A DNA stretch of 64,000 nt from Effrenium voratum (Eukaryota > Sar > Dinophyceae > Suessiales > Symbiodiniaceae): contig CAUJNA010001469.1 in the NCBI GenBank assembly GCA_963377175.1, positions 124,001 through 188,000 of the forward strand. The letters run 5' to 3'. Shown piece by piece: positions 60,091 to 64,000 of this stretch (positions within the stretch are counted from its first letter, which is position 1; each line of letters opens with the position of its first letter). A model generated the notes under the pieces. It had not been told where the DNA came from. It saw only the letters and a list, made by a program, of their open reading frames with translations, and did not search any database. The position numbers and the translations under genes were made by a program.

Positions 60091-63000
60091 GGCTGGCTGG
60101 CTGGCTGGCTGATTGACTTTCTTTCTTAATTTATTGCTTTCTTTCTTGCTGTCTTTCTTTCTTTCTTTCTTTCTTTCGTGCCTAGGTGCCTGGGTGCCTG
60201 GGTGCGTGAGTGGGTGGAGAGGGGGGAGGTTCTTGCTCTCAGGATCCTCGGTGAGCTACTCAACCCCATGTGGGACATACCCTTCTGTCCACTTCCATTT
60301 CTTTGATATATATATATATATACATACATACATACATATGCTATTTGTGTTCTCCACGATTGGTTTCAAAGGGAATGTGTCACTACAGGAAAGATGTTTG
60401 TTTCTGCCAGAGGACCTAAGCAAATGGAGGGCTGCTAAGACGGAACCTGACTGAGGGGTCAATGGAAGATTTGCCCTCTGGATTCCATGTGAGTGCACAG
60501 AACTGCACCTCGAATTCCGGCTCCCAACTCCCCCACACAGCAAATCACTCCCACAATGCTGTGGGCCTATGGTTTTCCAGTTGGATCCTTTTTGTTGTTT
60601 ATCTGGGTTCTAAGTAAACTACATAGTAGTTGAGTTCGGAAAATGCCCGAAAGCCAACTGGGCATGAGCACCCACTTTCTTTCCAATCCAAAAGGAACCT
60701 AGTCTGAAATACGTCAGCCTCCATTGTTGGAGGGCACTTGTGATATTTTTCCAGACCCCTCATTAACACCCAAGCAGTCAACGACGCCCCGGGCGCAACA
60801 GCCGACGCATTGGCATCGGCCAGGGGGGCTCCTGGAGGTACTTGAAACCGCCCCGGGTGAACAGCCCATGCCTCGACCTGGTTTTGCAGTCTCCGATCCC
60901 AACTTATATTGAATTTTAGGGCAGTCTATCTATGAAGAATCAACACATACTTTCGGTGTGCCCCTTTTTTTGTGGGCCAAGAGTTCATCAGAAACCCTAG
61001 GAACTTTCCAAACGGCCTTGCCGTTTGGCGAAAGATGGAATGTCACATCTTCTCCACTTCGAGGGGTTCTACCTGGCTGAAACGGAACTCGGAGCAAAGA
61101 AAAGGGCACCGAAAGCAAACGGAACCCATAGACTTGGTGGAGACCCCGGCCGTTTTCTTGGACCAACAAACCACGGAGCGGCTTTTTTGAGATGCCTAGT
61201 GTACTGACGGAACATATGTTGTAAGGCTGACTCCTATGAGGTGTGGTCCACATTTGTCTAGAGATCATTTGGCAGAGATATGGGGGAACTTACGTTCATG
61301 TATTAATACAAAAACCAAAGACGAGCCCCAATTTGTCCATGTCGCTTTGCTGAAACCTGCGTAATTTCGATCTGGCCCTATGAAACAGAATCTGTGGCTG
61401 ATTCCAGCATATGGTGCCACTGGCAATAAGATATGACTCACAATGTTATTGATCGTTTGCAATTGTTTTTGGGAAGAACGGGAAGGCGGTGACCAAAGTA
61501 CCGACAAAGACACGGGGTGAAGTACTATGGCCCACACAAGGAGTTTGACACCGACAACGAATCTGCCAATTTCTGATGTTTGGTTTCTTTCTGGTTTCTC
61601 TTTAAAACCAACCAACAGCGGGTTCCCCCGAAAAACACACCTGTTCAGAGCCCACTGATTAAGGTCCTGAGACATTTTCCCCGGGGCCGAAGACCAAGAC
61701 AGCGCGAGTTGGGTTGATTCTAAGCTTACGTCGACTTTCCACGTAGACTTAACCCCCAAAAATGGGGAAGCCCTGGCTTTAGGTGGCTTTGGGAGAAGCC
61801 AAGAGCGGAACCCTGCTGAATCAGTATTGCTGTGCCGCACTTAGATGGTCTGGGACTTAGCTAAGGGGTAGCGGCTGGCAATCCAGCAAGGCCGTGGTTG
61901 TAAGTCCCCGTTCGACGGGGTTATTTGTTTGGCCCATTTAAGGTGAGTTCCCTTTGTGAGGGGACATGTTATACAGAATCTAGCCCAGACCATCCAAGCG
62001 GTCCCCAGTGACGGCCACGCGCATCCACACGCGCTTTTCGTATTTTTGCTGAGGCCAGGGTCAGCAATACGCCTGCATCGGCAAGCCCCTGCAGGAGAAT
62101 CTGCCGAGTCGCTATGAACGACTGGACGCCCCATTTGTCGAGCGCCCCCGCCCTTTTATGGGGCCCTAAAATGGACTGGGACGTCATATGAGCTATGTGT
62201 TTTTTTGTTTTTTCCTTCGTGGGGTTGGACACAAACCGTAACGCCTACGTTTGGGCCCGTCCAAAAGTCTCCTTCACCGGCTGAATTAGAGGATCCCCTT
62301 TGTAAAGCTGGTGGGTTTTGGATAGAAGCCTGATGCCCCTCCCCCCTCCCCCCACCAGGGTGCCACGTCTGGGTTGGCAAAACACGGTAGTCCCAAACAC
62401 CAAAAGAGAAAGTGGAGGTCAAGAACACTGTAATCGAACATCGGTGGTTGGAGGGTGCTAGGGTCAACAAAGCAGGTTCGAGCTTTGAGAAGGGGCCAGT
62501 TGTCCACCCCCAGATCAGTTTTTTTCACCCGCATGCCTGTTAAAGTGATCGGCCCAAAAAAAACTGGTTGGGGAGACAATTGGGTCACCTTTCAACATGC
62601 AGCGGTCCCCTTTCCACATGTTGGACCACTTATGTGGAGTTTCCTTCAAATGTGCCGGGAGCCAATGCCATGGCATCGCGTTTTGGACTGCCCACCCGTC
62701 CTAAGCGGCAGTTGCATTCATGCCATCAACCCAAGAAGTGAGTTGATGTTTAAAGAGCAAATATGTTCAATATCCAGTTCGCATTCGCTAGTTTGTTTAG
62801 CTCAGCATTCGGGCTTTGTCCAAAACTGCCTGGTTGGCGTGGGATTTTGTGGTCGGATTCCTTGGTTTCCCTTTGAAACCGCTCCAAAACGGGGGGACAT
62901 TTTGAGGGCCGATGCCAGGACTGTGCGCTGCACCTGCACGGGACCTCCTCCTGGGACCTGTATGCGCCGTTCTACTCCAGCGGGCGACCGAGAAAAAACT

Positions 63001-63577
63001 GGTCGACAATAGGGGTGCATGTGGGGCGCCAATACGGGTCGAGGCAGGATCTTCCATGTGCTTAAGAATATGTTGTGATTGTCATTTGTTGGTTTTAACG
63101 GGAATCCATCACTATAGAATATTTATATTTTGTCCAGGTGACTCAAGTAACTGGAGGTGACTCTTTTTGAGGTTGCCTTTCTCCTTGGTTTCAAAATGAA
63201 GCCAAGAGGGAAACTTGTACCTGCTGATGCTTGCATATGATTTCCGTCAACCCGACTTACACACCCTATCTTTTTCCACAGCAAGGCTCCGCGTCCCAAC
63301 CAACCCCAACAGGGAAGTGTGTGCGTGTGTGTTTGTGTGTGTGTGTCCTTTTCTAGGGAACCCCTTTTCGGTTCAAGATTAAAAGGAAACGAAAAGAACA
63401 ACCACACACGTTTGGGGACACCAAACAAACAATACACCCATGTGTGTGTGTGTAAGTAGCAAAGTAATCCGCAATGCTTATTGCAAGAATAAGTAAGTGT
63501 CCCAGGGCCAGGCCGCGTCAGATGGCACCCCCTCAAATCGGCCAAAGAAGGTCACTGCGCCGTTGGCGAGGGCGGGG
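29297..63577 (+). CDS. VPS10-domain (sortilin-like) sorting receptor, multi-exon, 3' end outside the window
   Basis: Spliced model. Candidate exons: 29297-29423, 30802-30890, 33644-33718, 38734-38782, 42696-42736, 43337-43418, 45846-45916, 47003-47080, 48057-48105, 50670-50738, 51663-51739, 53399-53470, 54174-54284, 55690-55750, 56224-about 56287, 57082-57143, 57446-57499, 58307-about 58360, 59841-59879, 62059-62136, 62919-about 62984, 63506-63577. Exon phases agree at nearly every junction. Joined, they give VPS10 landmarks in family order: an Asp-box (SCDAGQSW), LTTDLGK next to YVVQFSWG, IYYTAY ... GDQGKLSLW, VNLMVSSDG, YTIVDTSEG, VFVSDSEGYK next to YSQSLL, SLNGVYLANV, RTVISFDK, and CALHLHG ... 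YAPFYSS. VPS10 receptors bind cargo in the Golgi/endosome lumen through a ten-bladed propeller. The C-terminal Cys module, membrane span and tail should lie to the right, and the signal-peptide exons lie upstream or were missed. Several donors read GC. The weakest exons are 48057, 57082-58307 and 63506. Confidence 0.68.
30802..30890 (+). CDS. Exon: VPS10 N-terminal blade region
   Basis: It follows acceptor GAGTGCAG and has G/C-ending codons reading VDSTPGAQLRAERVIVNPPG and on to VLTSP. The phase-2 donor is inside an AAG codon (AA/GTGGGA). The phase-0 start matches the end of the exon at 29423. The motif VIVNP is compatible with a VPS10 blade. Confidence 0.5.
32270..32369 (+). CDS. Unassigned exon-like segment
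   Basis: Strong G/C-ending frame ADKAVAVLQAQRMVPDKRRA then HPPNPPTPKRSRG, possibly from 32217. It sits in the intron between two VPS10 exons. Including it would break the phase chain, so it may be an alternative exon or a decayed one. Confidence 0.3.
33473..33573. mobile_element. MITE family A, complete copy
   Basis: 101-bp element with terminal inverted repeats CCCAGTGCTTCCAG... and ...TTGGAAGCACTGGG. Inside are subterminal GCCACGATAG remnants. Flanks are TG / CA, with no clear longer target duplication. Confidence 0.85.
33644..33718 (+). CDS. Exon: probable VPS10 strand YIFITEAV
   Basis: G/C-ending codons run from ASAGAVDPAAG to WHPYIFITEAV, after acceptor CGCGCCAG. The donor AC/GTTTCA leaves phase 2, as required by both neighbours. 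Alternative acceptors in the same phase lie at 33680 and 33683. Assignment to the sortilin-like gene rests on order and phase. Confidence 0.4.
33719..36201. other. Intron of the sortilin-like gene, left of the nested gene
   Basis: A degraded family A element at about 34340-34420 and the family B copy at 35382. A weak exon-like patch at 34685-34730 is discussed under rejected items. Confidence 0.45.
35382..35510. mobile_element. Fold-back element family B, well-preserved copy
   Basis: Left TATGGGTGAGTCTTTTTTTG then AGGGCACCCC; right GGGTCCCTAACAAAAAGACA then CACCCGTATG. The centre is the family core GGTGGTTTTACAGGTAAACC. Ends and core are both inverted repeats. Confidence 0.85.
36202..37692 (+). 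CDS. Intronless protein: SH3-like N-terminus, seven KWSGI repeats (propeller-like), C-terminal J domain
   Basis: Uninterrupted 496-residue ORF. The ATG is the first after an in-frame TGA at 36163-36165, and the stop is TGA. Residues about 8-64 look like a small SH3/KOW-type barrel (GSLVRVRAG ... GKVVDV ... CRYLE). Residues about 105-410 hold seven repeats of about 45 residues. Each opens with K-W-S/K-G-I/C (Trp at 110, 156, 200, 244, 291, 335, 382), continues with D/N-G-x-LYCAP and ends in a strand like SILVID. Seven such units suggest a seven-bladed beta-propeller, which is inference. Residues about 436-490 form a short J domain with the catalytic HPD at 467-469 in the context KWHPDKN, then a helix with TEVFQLLQ. 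This is closest in my memory to the sacsin-type J domain, so it would stimulate an Hsp70. No signal peptide or membrane segment is seen. A pyrimidine-rich AG at 36149-36150 could accept a spliced leader. The substrate is unknown. Confidence 0.93.
   Translation: MVNASELVCGSLVRVRAGRDFDAFKAGAVGKVVDVNTPAETCEVLLQGEDVDKSVVIACRYLEQQTQLSPAPVQSKTLAVQPGTTADGTGNGLVTMIGPVMPCYDGLSKWKGCAMAANGKLYCAPYHAQSILVIDVSTQQLSHIELGVSCKDECKWSGIAAGIDGCLYCAPCSADSILVVDPEDDSVSYITGAGEGSYKWSGIISASDGLLYCAPASSEAVLFIDPKSRQLQRIPGAGRGGSKWSGIAEGPNGNLYCAPSMAMAVLEIDRRSQSLHRIEGALDDTSYKYKWSGITRACNGLLYCAPYNASSILVIDAAAGELDFIRGAGSGDCKWSGIGPGLDGRLYCVPSRAQEILAVDPKRPAEVDHTFCDALPRGHSKWSGICVGLNCSLYCTPYNSSHVLVIRGGQRATKPGIAPQVSFGHLVAEHDMWKKQKVELCLAFQALMELPDHERVAQYRALCRKWHPDKNLDNAVAATEVFQLLQQLHQVFGNTS
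37693..38733. other. 3' flank of the J-domain gene and remaining intron
   Basis: No polyadenylation signal or A-tail-like run follows the TGA. Contains ATCGATCGATCG at 38098-38118 and the GGGCT/20-bp repeats. Confidence 0.5.
38183..38263 (+). repeat. GGGCT pentanucleotide run and a 20-bp repeat
   Basis: Five GGGCT units (38183-38211) lead straight into GGGTATGGCAAATGACCCAT and a near-identical second copy, then a partial third (GGCAAATAACCCGTG). Confidence 0.9.
38734..38782 (+). CDS. Exon: VPS10 'HPT' segment
   Basis: Acceptor GCTCCACAG and donor GGC/GTAGGG. The frame is phase 2 to 0, every codon ends in G or C, and it reads WISHPTRRAAAPERKG. VPS10 proteins carry an (F)HPT-like turn shortly before the LTTDFGK blade, which is what the next exon supplies. 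The opposite strand is also open here, but its frame does not fit a neighbour. Confidence 0.5.
41640..41729. mobile_element. Fold-back element family B copy
   Basis: GTATGTGTCAAATAGGG at left, core ATGGTTTCCCTTCACCCC, and GGGGTACCCTCAACAAAAAG TGCAGCC at right. It lies only 150 bp from the copy at 41879. Confidence 0.75.
41879..41987. mobile_element. Fold-back element family B copy
   Basis: ATATGAGTGTGTCTTGTTTT and GGGGACCCTCG at left. Core GGTTTCCCTTTAAAGCCACC. CACCCTCAAAAAGGCACCCC and CATATGG at right. Confidence 0.82.
42524..42644. mobile_element. MITE family A, best-preserved copy
   Basis: Left end AGTGCTTCCCTTCGGCGTTT then CGCCACTATAG; right end CTATAGTGGCGAAACGACCG then GAAGCACT. The stems of about 28 bp are almost perfect. 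The centre has TTACCTGTATGGGCTTTACCA. It lies 50 bp before the LTTDLGK exon. Confidence 0.9.
42696..42736 (+). CDS. Exon: VPS10 LTTDLGK blade
   Basis: A C-rich tract and acceptor GCGCCAG precede PCTHRLMLTTDLGK. The donor AA/GTGGGG splits the Lys codon, and the first base of the next exon restores it. LTTDLGK followed by S-F is the conserved VPS10 blade just before YVVQFSWG. Confidence 0.6.
42768..42855 (+). repeat. AT-rich microsatellite
   Basis: TATATATAT runs with GTATGTATG interruptions, just inside the intron after the LTTDLGK exon. Confidence 0.9.
43337..43418 (+). CDS. Exon: VPS10 YVVQFSWG blade
   Basis: The acceptor is CGCTGAG. The frame begins with one base completing Lys, then reads SFLQIAPYVVQFSWGSEKL and on to SDRARA, with G/C-ending codons. 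The donor is GCA/GTTTGC, phase 0. YVVQFSWG is one of the best conserved VPS10 strings I know. Confidence 0.65.
43931..44140 (+). repeat. 13-bp tandem array, left arm of a giant inverted repeat
   Basis: Thirteen units of GTCATTGCAAGGA start at 43972 and step 13 bp, the last one slightly altered. They are preceded by two imperfect units at 43931 and 43944. The same unit recurs reversed at 44293-44383. Confidence 0.95.
44141..44292. repeat. Spacer of the inverted array: TTGCACTTG/CAACTTGCAC satellite
   Basis: A degenerate repeat of TTGCACTTGACTCC and CAACTTGCACTT motifs. It is rich in CAACTTGC, the core of the 14-bp array further right. Its reverse complement appears at about 44391-44430. Confidence 0.85.
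44293..44383 (-). repeat. 13-bp tandem array, inverted right arm
   Basis: Seven units of TGACTCCTTGCAA start at 44293 in 13-bp steps. This is the exact reverse complement of the left-arm unit, so about 91 bp could pair with the left arm around a spacer of about 150 bp. Confidence 0.95.
44501..45009 (+). repeat. 72-73-bp tandem array, seven copies
   Basis: Copies begin at 44501, 44574, 44646, 44719, 44792, 44864 and 44937. Each holds CCTCTGCGGGGATCGGCGTG, then GTCGAGGTGC and a fold-back GCAAAAA...TTTTTTGC. The hairpin centre is CCATGG in copies 1-3 and CTCGAG in copies 4-7. Long ORFs on both strands here are by-products. Confidence 0.95.
45022..45090 (+). other. tRNA-like sequence with a B-box, probably decayed or SINE-derived
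   Basis: It contains GTGGTTCGCGCGCCTGC (like a D-arm leading into an anticodon stem) and GTCGCGGGTTCGATTCC, a near-consensus B-box/T-arm. The T stem has a mismatch, the anticodon loop lacks a T at the U33 position, and I cannot pair an acceptor stem. It is therefore not called a functional tRNA. Confidence 0.35.
45126..45474 (+). repeat. 14-bp tandem array, about 25 units
   Basis: Consensus CAACTTGCGCAGAG with variants. A 45-bp block of variant units (CCAACTTGCACCGACCAG and neighbours) occurs at about 45174-45217 and again at about 45430-45472, showing higher-order duplication. Confidence 0.93.
45846..45916 (+). CDS. Exon: VPS10 IYYTAY...LSLW segment
   Basis: Acceptor ATGCGAG starts an all G/C-ending frame: IYYTAYASKTGDQGKLSLW then TTEAG. 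The donor GG/GTGGAC is phase 2. The order YVVQFSWG, then I-Y-Y-T-x-Y, then GDQ...LSLW matches the family. Confidence 0.65.
45954..46076. mobile_element. Repeat family C copy
   Basis: GGCAGGTGGCAAGCTGTTGG, ATCTAGGTCATAACCCACCT, and GCGAACTTGGCCGAACC at right. It begins 40 bp after the IYYTAY exon. Confidence 0.7.
47003..47080 (+). CDS. Exon: VPS10 segment EEVDFKSVDVND
   Basis: The frame EEVDFKSVDVNDKGRPSAPV continues to RGAP, ending at donor CAG/GTTTCA (phase 2). A start at 47003 restores the frame left by the previous exon. The acceptor AAATAG has a weak pyrimidine tract, so the 5' edge may differ. The string GGTGGACTT occurs at both ends of the preceding intron. Confidence 0.5.
48057..48105 (+). 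CDS. Candidate exon (charged helix), assignment uncertain
   Basis: Acceptor CTTCCTGGCAG and a frame reading VPQQIVRELRSEAREQ to donor CAA/GTTCAT, phase 2 to 0. Phases fit the sortilin-like chain. Codons are not G/C-biased and the sequence does not recall a VPS10 strand. Confidence 0.28.
49144..49215 (+). repeat. Dispersed repeat E copy
   Basis: CTCCGTGAGGTCCTGGACTT, then AACTTTTTGGGAAGGCAATT TTAGTGG. Family E copies carry CTGGACTTT, CTTTTTGGGAAG and ATTTTAGTGGCAA in this order. Confidence 0.75.
49377..49402 (+). repeat. GACC tetranucleotide run
   Basis: Six GACC units. Confidence 0.9.
49892..49990 (+). repeat. Dispersed repeat E copy
   Basis: CCGAGTTCATGGACTTTGAA, ACTTTTTGGTAGGACCATTT and TTTTTTTTGGCCAGTCCAC. 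Confidence 0.78.
50203..50306. mobile_element. Fold-back element family B copy
   Basis: CAAGTGGGTGTGTCC at left, GGACACCCAAGTGGGA at right, core GTGGTTTCAAAGGGAAACCA. Confidence 0.8.
50670..50738 (+). CDS. Exon: VPS10 blade VNLMVSSDGATTW
   Basis: G/C-ending codons read QTVNLMVSSDGATTWKAWAR then ESD. SSDGATTW is a near Asp-box. Three in-phase acceptors (50664, 50667, 50670) are possible, and the 3' edge is near the TAG at 50739. In VPS10 proteins this strand directly precedes the region of the next two exons. Confidence 0.55.
51663..51739 (+). CDS. Exon: VPS10 segment ending GELEEK
   Basis: Acceptor TTTCAAACCCAG is followed by AGDDLTPPRRLEGALLPSGM then GELEE plus a split Lys. Donor AA/GTGGCC is phase 2. 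Joined to the next exon it gives EEKYTIVDTSEG, an excellent VPS10 match. Confidence 0.62.
52185..52278 (+). repeat. Dispersed repeat E copy
   Basis: CCTGAGCTCCTGGACTTTGT, TTGGGAAAACCATTTTAGAG and TTTTGGCCATTCAGAAAGTG. Confidence 0.78.
53399..53470 (+). CDS. Exon: VPS10 YTIVDTSEG strand
   Basis: Acceptor ACCGTAG and donor GG/GTGGGG bound a phase 2 to 2 frame reading YTIVDTSEGAVLLHLNSDAE then KLP. The D-T-S-E-G string is diagnostic for VPS10 domains in my memory. Confidence 0.7.
54174..54284 (+). CDS. Exon: VPS10 VFVSDSEGYK strand with a Cys/Pro-rich insert
   Basis: A strong C-tract and acceptor CCCCCAG start a frame in which nearly all codons end in G/C. It begins QPPVCCFCPFQLF, runs DRPPPSQEEKDTG, and ends RVFVSDSEGY plus a split Lys at donor AA/GTGCGC. 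VSDSEG.KYS is a VPS10 hallmark. The CCFCPF part is an insertion relative to the animal receptors I recall. GC-rich codon-like sequence continues past the donor to about 54339, so a longer alternative exon is possible. Confidence 0.66.
54500..54607. mobile_element. MITE family A copy
   Basis: GGCGTTTCGCCACTATCG at left, CTATAGTGGCTTGCCTGAAT and CACTGGG at right. The interior GGTTTACCATGGATGG matches the copy at 42524. The left terminus is truncated. Confidence 0.8.
55267..55378. mobile_element. Fold-back element family B copy
   Basis: CTATGGGTTTGTCTCAAATA then GGGGCGCC at left, core GGTGGTGTCCCTCTTG, and GGGTACCCTCAACAAAAATA CAGACC at right. Confidence 0.78.
55690..55750 (+). CDS. Exon: VPS10 YSQSLLHNV segment
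   Basis: One base completes the Lys codon, then YSQSLLHNVRSATGEVELDK follows with all G/C-ending codons except two. The donor is AAG/GCCTAT (GC type), phase 0. A strong GTGAGG at 55731 is an alternative donor, but it would cut a clearly coding run. Confidence 0.66.
56092..56186 (+). repeat. Dispersed repeat E copy
   Basis: CCCTGAGTTCCTGGACTTCA, TTTTTTGGGGCAAGACCATG and ACTTTCGGCCCATTCCACTC. It ends about 40 bp before the SLNGVYLANV exon. Confidence 0.78.
56224..56287 (+). CDS. Exon: VPS10 SLNGVYLANV segment
   Basis: Acceptor TCTGGGCAG starts VVSLNGVYLANVVARKLRLA. Together with the previous exon it gives LDKVVSLNGVYLANV, matching the family's S-L-x-G-V-Y-x-A-N-V. The 3' edge is uncertain: GC donor at 56288, or earlier GT sites at 56257 and 56260. 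Confidence 0.62.
56355..56386 (+). repeat. G-run tract with G-quadruplex potential
   Basis: Six runs of four to six G separated by single A, just after the SLNGVYLANV exon, on the sense strand of the presumed intron. Confidence 0.8.
57082..57143 (+). CDS. Candidate exon: acidic insert in the sortilin-like gene
   Basis: The frame FDGPEVSEASADIDPSYEKA ends at a strong donor GCC/GTAAGC. Codons are G/C-ending. It lies between SLNGVYLANV and RTVISFDK, where the family has a short variable loop, so it would be a lineage-specific insertion. Confidence 0.42.
57446..57499 (+). CDS. Candidate exon: Ala/Glu-rich insert
   Basis: AKQAAAETMEQDASEGSS in G/C-ending codons, with donor TCC/GTGGCT, phase 0. 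An upstream in-frame part (FGLSEAFGSLRK, from 57409) could belong to it, but that acceptor has the wrong phase. It contains a short GGAAGCCTTC tandem duplication. Confidence 0.38.
57700..57731 (+). repeat. Short dispersed repeat H
   Basis: GCCAGGGGACTTAAGCAAAT GGAGGTG. It recurs at 60405-60430 and 63133-63160, each about 100 bp after a GGTTTTAA/CAAAGGGAA core. Confidence 0.75.
57818..57846 (+). repeat. Short dispersed repeat I
   Basis: AATTAGTACGGTCCTCCGGA TTAAT; the second copy is at 39526-39551. Confidence 0.7.
58307..58360 (+). CDS. Candidate exon: basic insert
   Basis: Frame VDRRHGRGFSTKPGKSGKEP follows acceptor GTTGAGAG, phase 0. The end is not clear (GT at 58351, or a GA-type donor at about 58364). 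Other frames are also open, so this is weak. Confidence 0.3.
58427..58532 (+). repeat. Dispersed repeat E copy
   Basis: GCTGAGTTCCTGGACTTTCT, ACTTTTTGGGAAGACCAGTT and TCTCGGCCATCCACTCGGGA. Confidence 0.78.
59841..59879 (+). CDS. Exon: VPS10 RTVISFDK strand
   Basis: Acceptor GCGCCGGCCAG, then EERTIRTVISFDK and GC donor AAG/GCCGGC, phase 0. R-T-x-I-S-F-D-K is the last-blade strand of VPS10 domains. The frame stays open upstream to about 59810 (DFGRAAGAGQ), a possible longer exon. Confidence 0.6.
59891..60177 (+). repeat. Compound microsatellite: CT, TTTGC, CTTG, CTGG and TTTC runs
   Basis: Successive simple arrays over about 290 bp: TCTCTC near 59898, TTGTTT, CTTTG, CCTG, eleven CTTG-type units around 60050-60088, five GGCT units, then (TTTC)n to 60177. 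It begins just after the exon ending at 59879. Confidence 0.93.
61843..61932. mobile_element. Repeat family C relative with a perfect 4-bp hairpin
   Basis: TTAGATGGTCTGGGACTTAG, then GTAAGTCCCCGTTCGACGGG GTTATTTG. A similar left part is at 39668-39720 (AGATGGCCCAGGAACTTAGC). CCCCGTTCGACGGGG imitates a T-arm but is offset from a true tRNA loop. Confidence 0.5.
62059..62136 (+). CDS. Exon: VPS10 segment before CALHLHG
   Basis: Acceptor GAGGCCAG, frame GQQYACIGKPLQENLPSRYE then RLDAPF, donor TTT/GTCGAG, phase 0 to 0. Most codons end in G/C. The family has a variable Cys-containing loop here leading into C-x-LHLHG. The minus strand is also open but is less biased. Confidence 0.55.
62919..62984 (+). 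CDS. Exon: VPS10 CALHLHG...YAPFYSS
   Basis: Acceptor GATGCCAG starts DCALHLHGTSSWDLYAPFYS then SG in G/C-ending codons. C-x-L-H-L-H-G followed about ten residues on by P-F-Y-S-S is highly characteristic of sortilins. The 3' edge is uncertain because the frame remains open to about 63050. Confidence 0.65.
63310..63345 (+). repeat. GT-rich microsatellite
   Basis: Two GTGTGCGTGTGTGT-type runs. A further short GT run is at 63441-63453. Confidence 0.85.
63506..63577 (+). CDS. Candidate exon after the CALHLHG exon
   Basis: Acceptor GTGTCCCAG, frame GQAASDGTPSNRPKKVTAPL then ARAG, donor GGG/GTGGGG, phase 0. Its start phase does not fit the most likely end of the previous exon, so an exon may lie between. 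The reverse strand reads an equally protein-like frame. Confidence 0.3.
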
Positions 63578-63694
63578 GTGGGGGGGAGATTACTGGTGGA
63601 TCCAGATACCATCTCAGGGGAGAAAGCAAACGTTGGGGCCGTTGGAATGGTTTTAAACACCTCCTTTTGGCCCCAAAAAGGGGTCCCAAAGGGG

Positions 63695-63789
63695 GTGTGT
63701 GTCTCAAAATAGGAGTACCCGCAAATGATGGCTTTCCCTTTGCCTTTGAACCCCAAAAGGTACTATCAACAAAAACACATGGTCCATAT
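63695..63789. mobile_element. Fold-back element family B copy
   Basis: GGTGTGTGTCTCAAAATAGG at left, core GGCTTTCCCTTTGCCTTTGA, and GGTACTATCAACAAAAACAC at right. Confidence 0.75.
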
Positions 63790-64000
63790 TTGTTGGGTTT
63801 GCCGGGTCTGTGTGTGTTTTTCGAGCCTTTCCAGGTTGGTTTCATGGGAAATCATCAAAAACACATCCTTTTTTGGAGCGGGGAGTAACCAGCAGAACCG
63901 TTGAACCGCTGAGGTGAGAACTGCGTAGGGCGCGGGGCTCGGCTCTGCAGCAATCCGAGCGAAGGGACTCCAAGAAACGTCAAGTCCAGTGCCCAGTTGT

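Larger units (their letters stand above)
59880..62058. other. Presumed intron with compound microsatellite
   Basis: Simple repeats to 60177, repeat H at 60405, and the family C relative at 61843. An open stretch at 60780-60890 is G/C-rich but fits no phase. Confidence 0.4.

Noticed and set aside
61910..61925. CCCCGTTCGACGGGG as a tRNA T-arm
   Set aside because: The loop is displaced by one base from the tRNA pattern, and no D-arm or acceptor stem pairs with it.
62040..62150. Minus-strand exon ALDKWGVQSFIATRQILLQ
   Set aside because: The plus frame at the same place is more biased and fits phase and order in the sortilin-like gene.

Overview
The window looks like nuclear DNA of a dinoflagellate; I cannot name the species. 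The grounds are these. Short exons (about 40-190 bp) whose codons mostly end in G or C lie in long AT/GC-neutral spacer. Some introns appear to start with GC or GA instead of GT. Fold-back (MITE-like) repeats occur every few hundred bases. Genes lie head to tail on the + strand, with no recognisable polyadenylation signals or bacterial features. One intronless gene has the repeat-plus-J-domain make-up that, to my knowledge, is common in dinoflagellates.

Layout, all genes on +. (1) About 4.8-12.6 kb: 3' part of an unidentified gene; seven phase-compatible exons end at a TAA at 12574. (2) 12.8-15.4 kb: a complete-looking six-exon gene for a ~341-residue four-pass membrane protein, starting 60 bp after a probable trans-splice acceptor. 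(3) 17.6-26.4 kb: five candidate exons of another unidentified gene. (4) 29.3 kb to beyond the right end: about twenty exons spelling a VPS10-domain (sortilin-like) sorting receptor in the family's order, with exon phases that agree at most junctions. (5) 36.2-37.7 kb: an intact intronless ORF for a seven-repeat, propeller-like protein with a C-terminal J domain. It appears to lie inside an intron of the sortilin-like gene. It is the only long ORF I trust without splicing.

The rest is repeat. At least nine dispersed families were picked out by eye. A compound satellite at 43.9-45.5 kb contains a 13-bp array facing its own inverted copy, seven 72-73-bp units with a hairpin core, and a 14-bp array of about 25 units. 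There are also large microsatellites (AGT, GT, CTTG/CTCG, TTTC). Most long computed ORFs in the window come from these repeats or are chance.

All spliced models here were made by eye from codon bias, splice motifs, phase and family memory. Exon edges may be off by a few codons, and RNA-seq or protein alignment would settle them.
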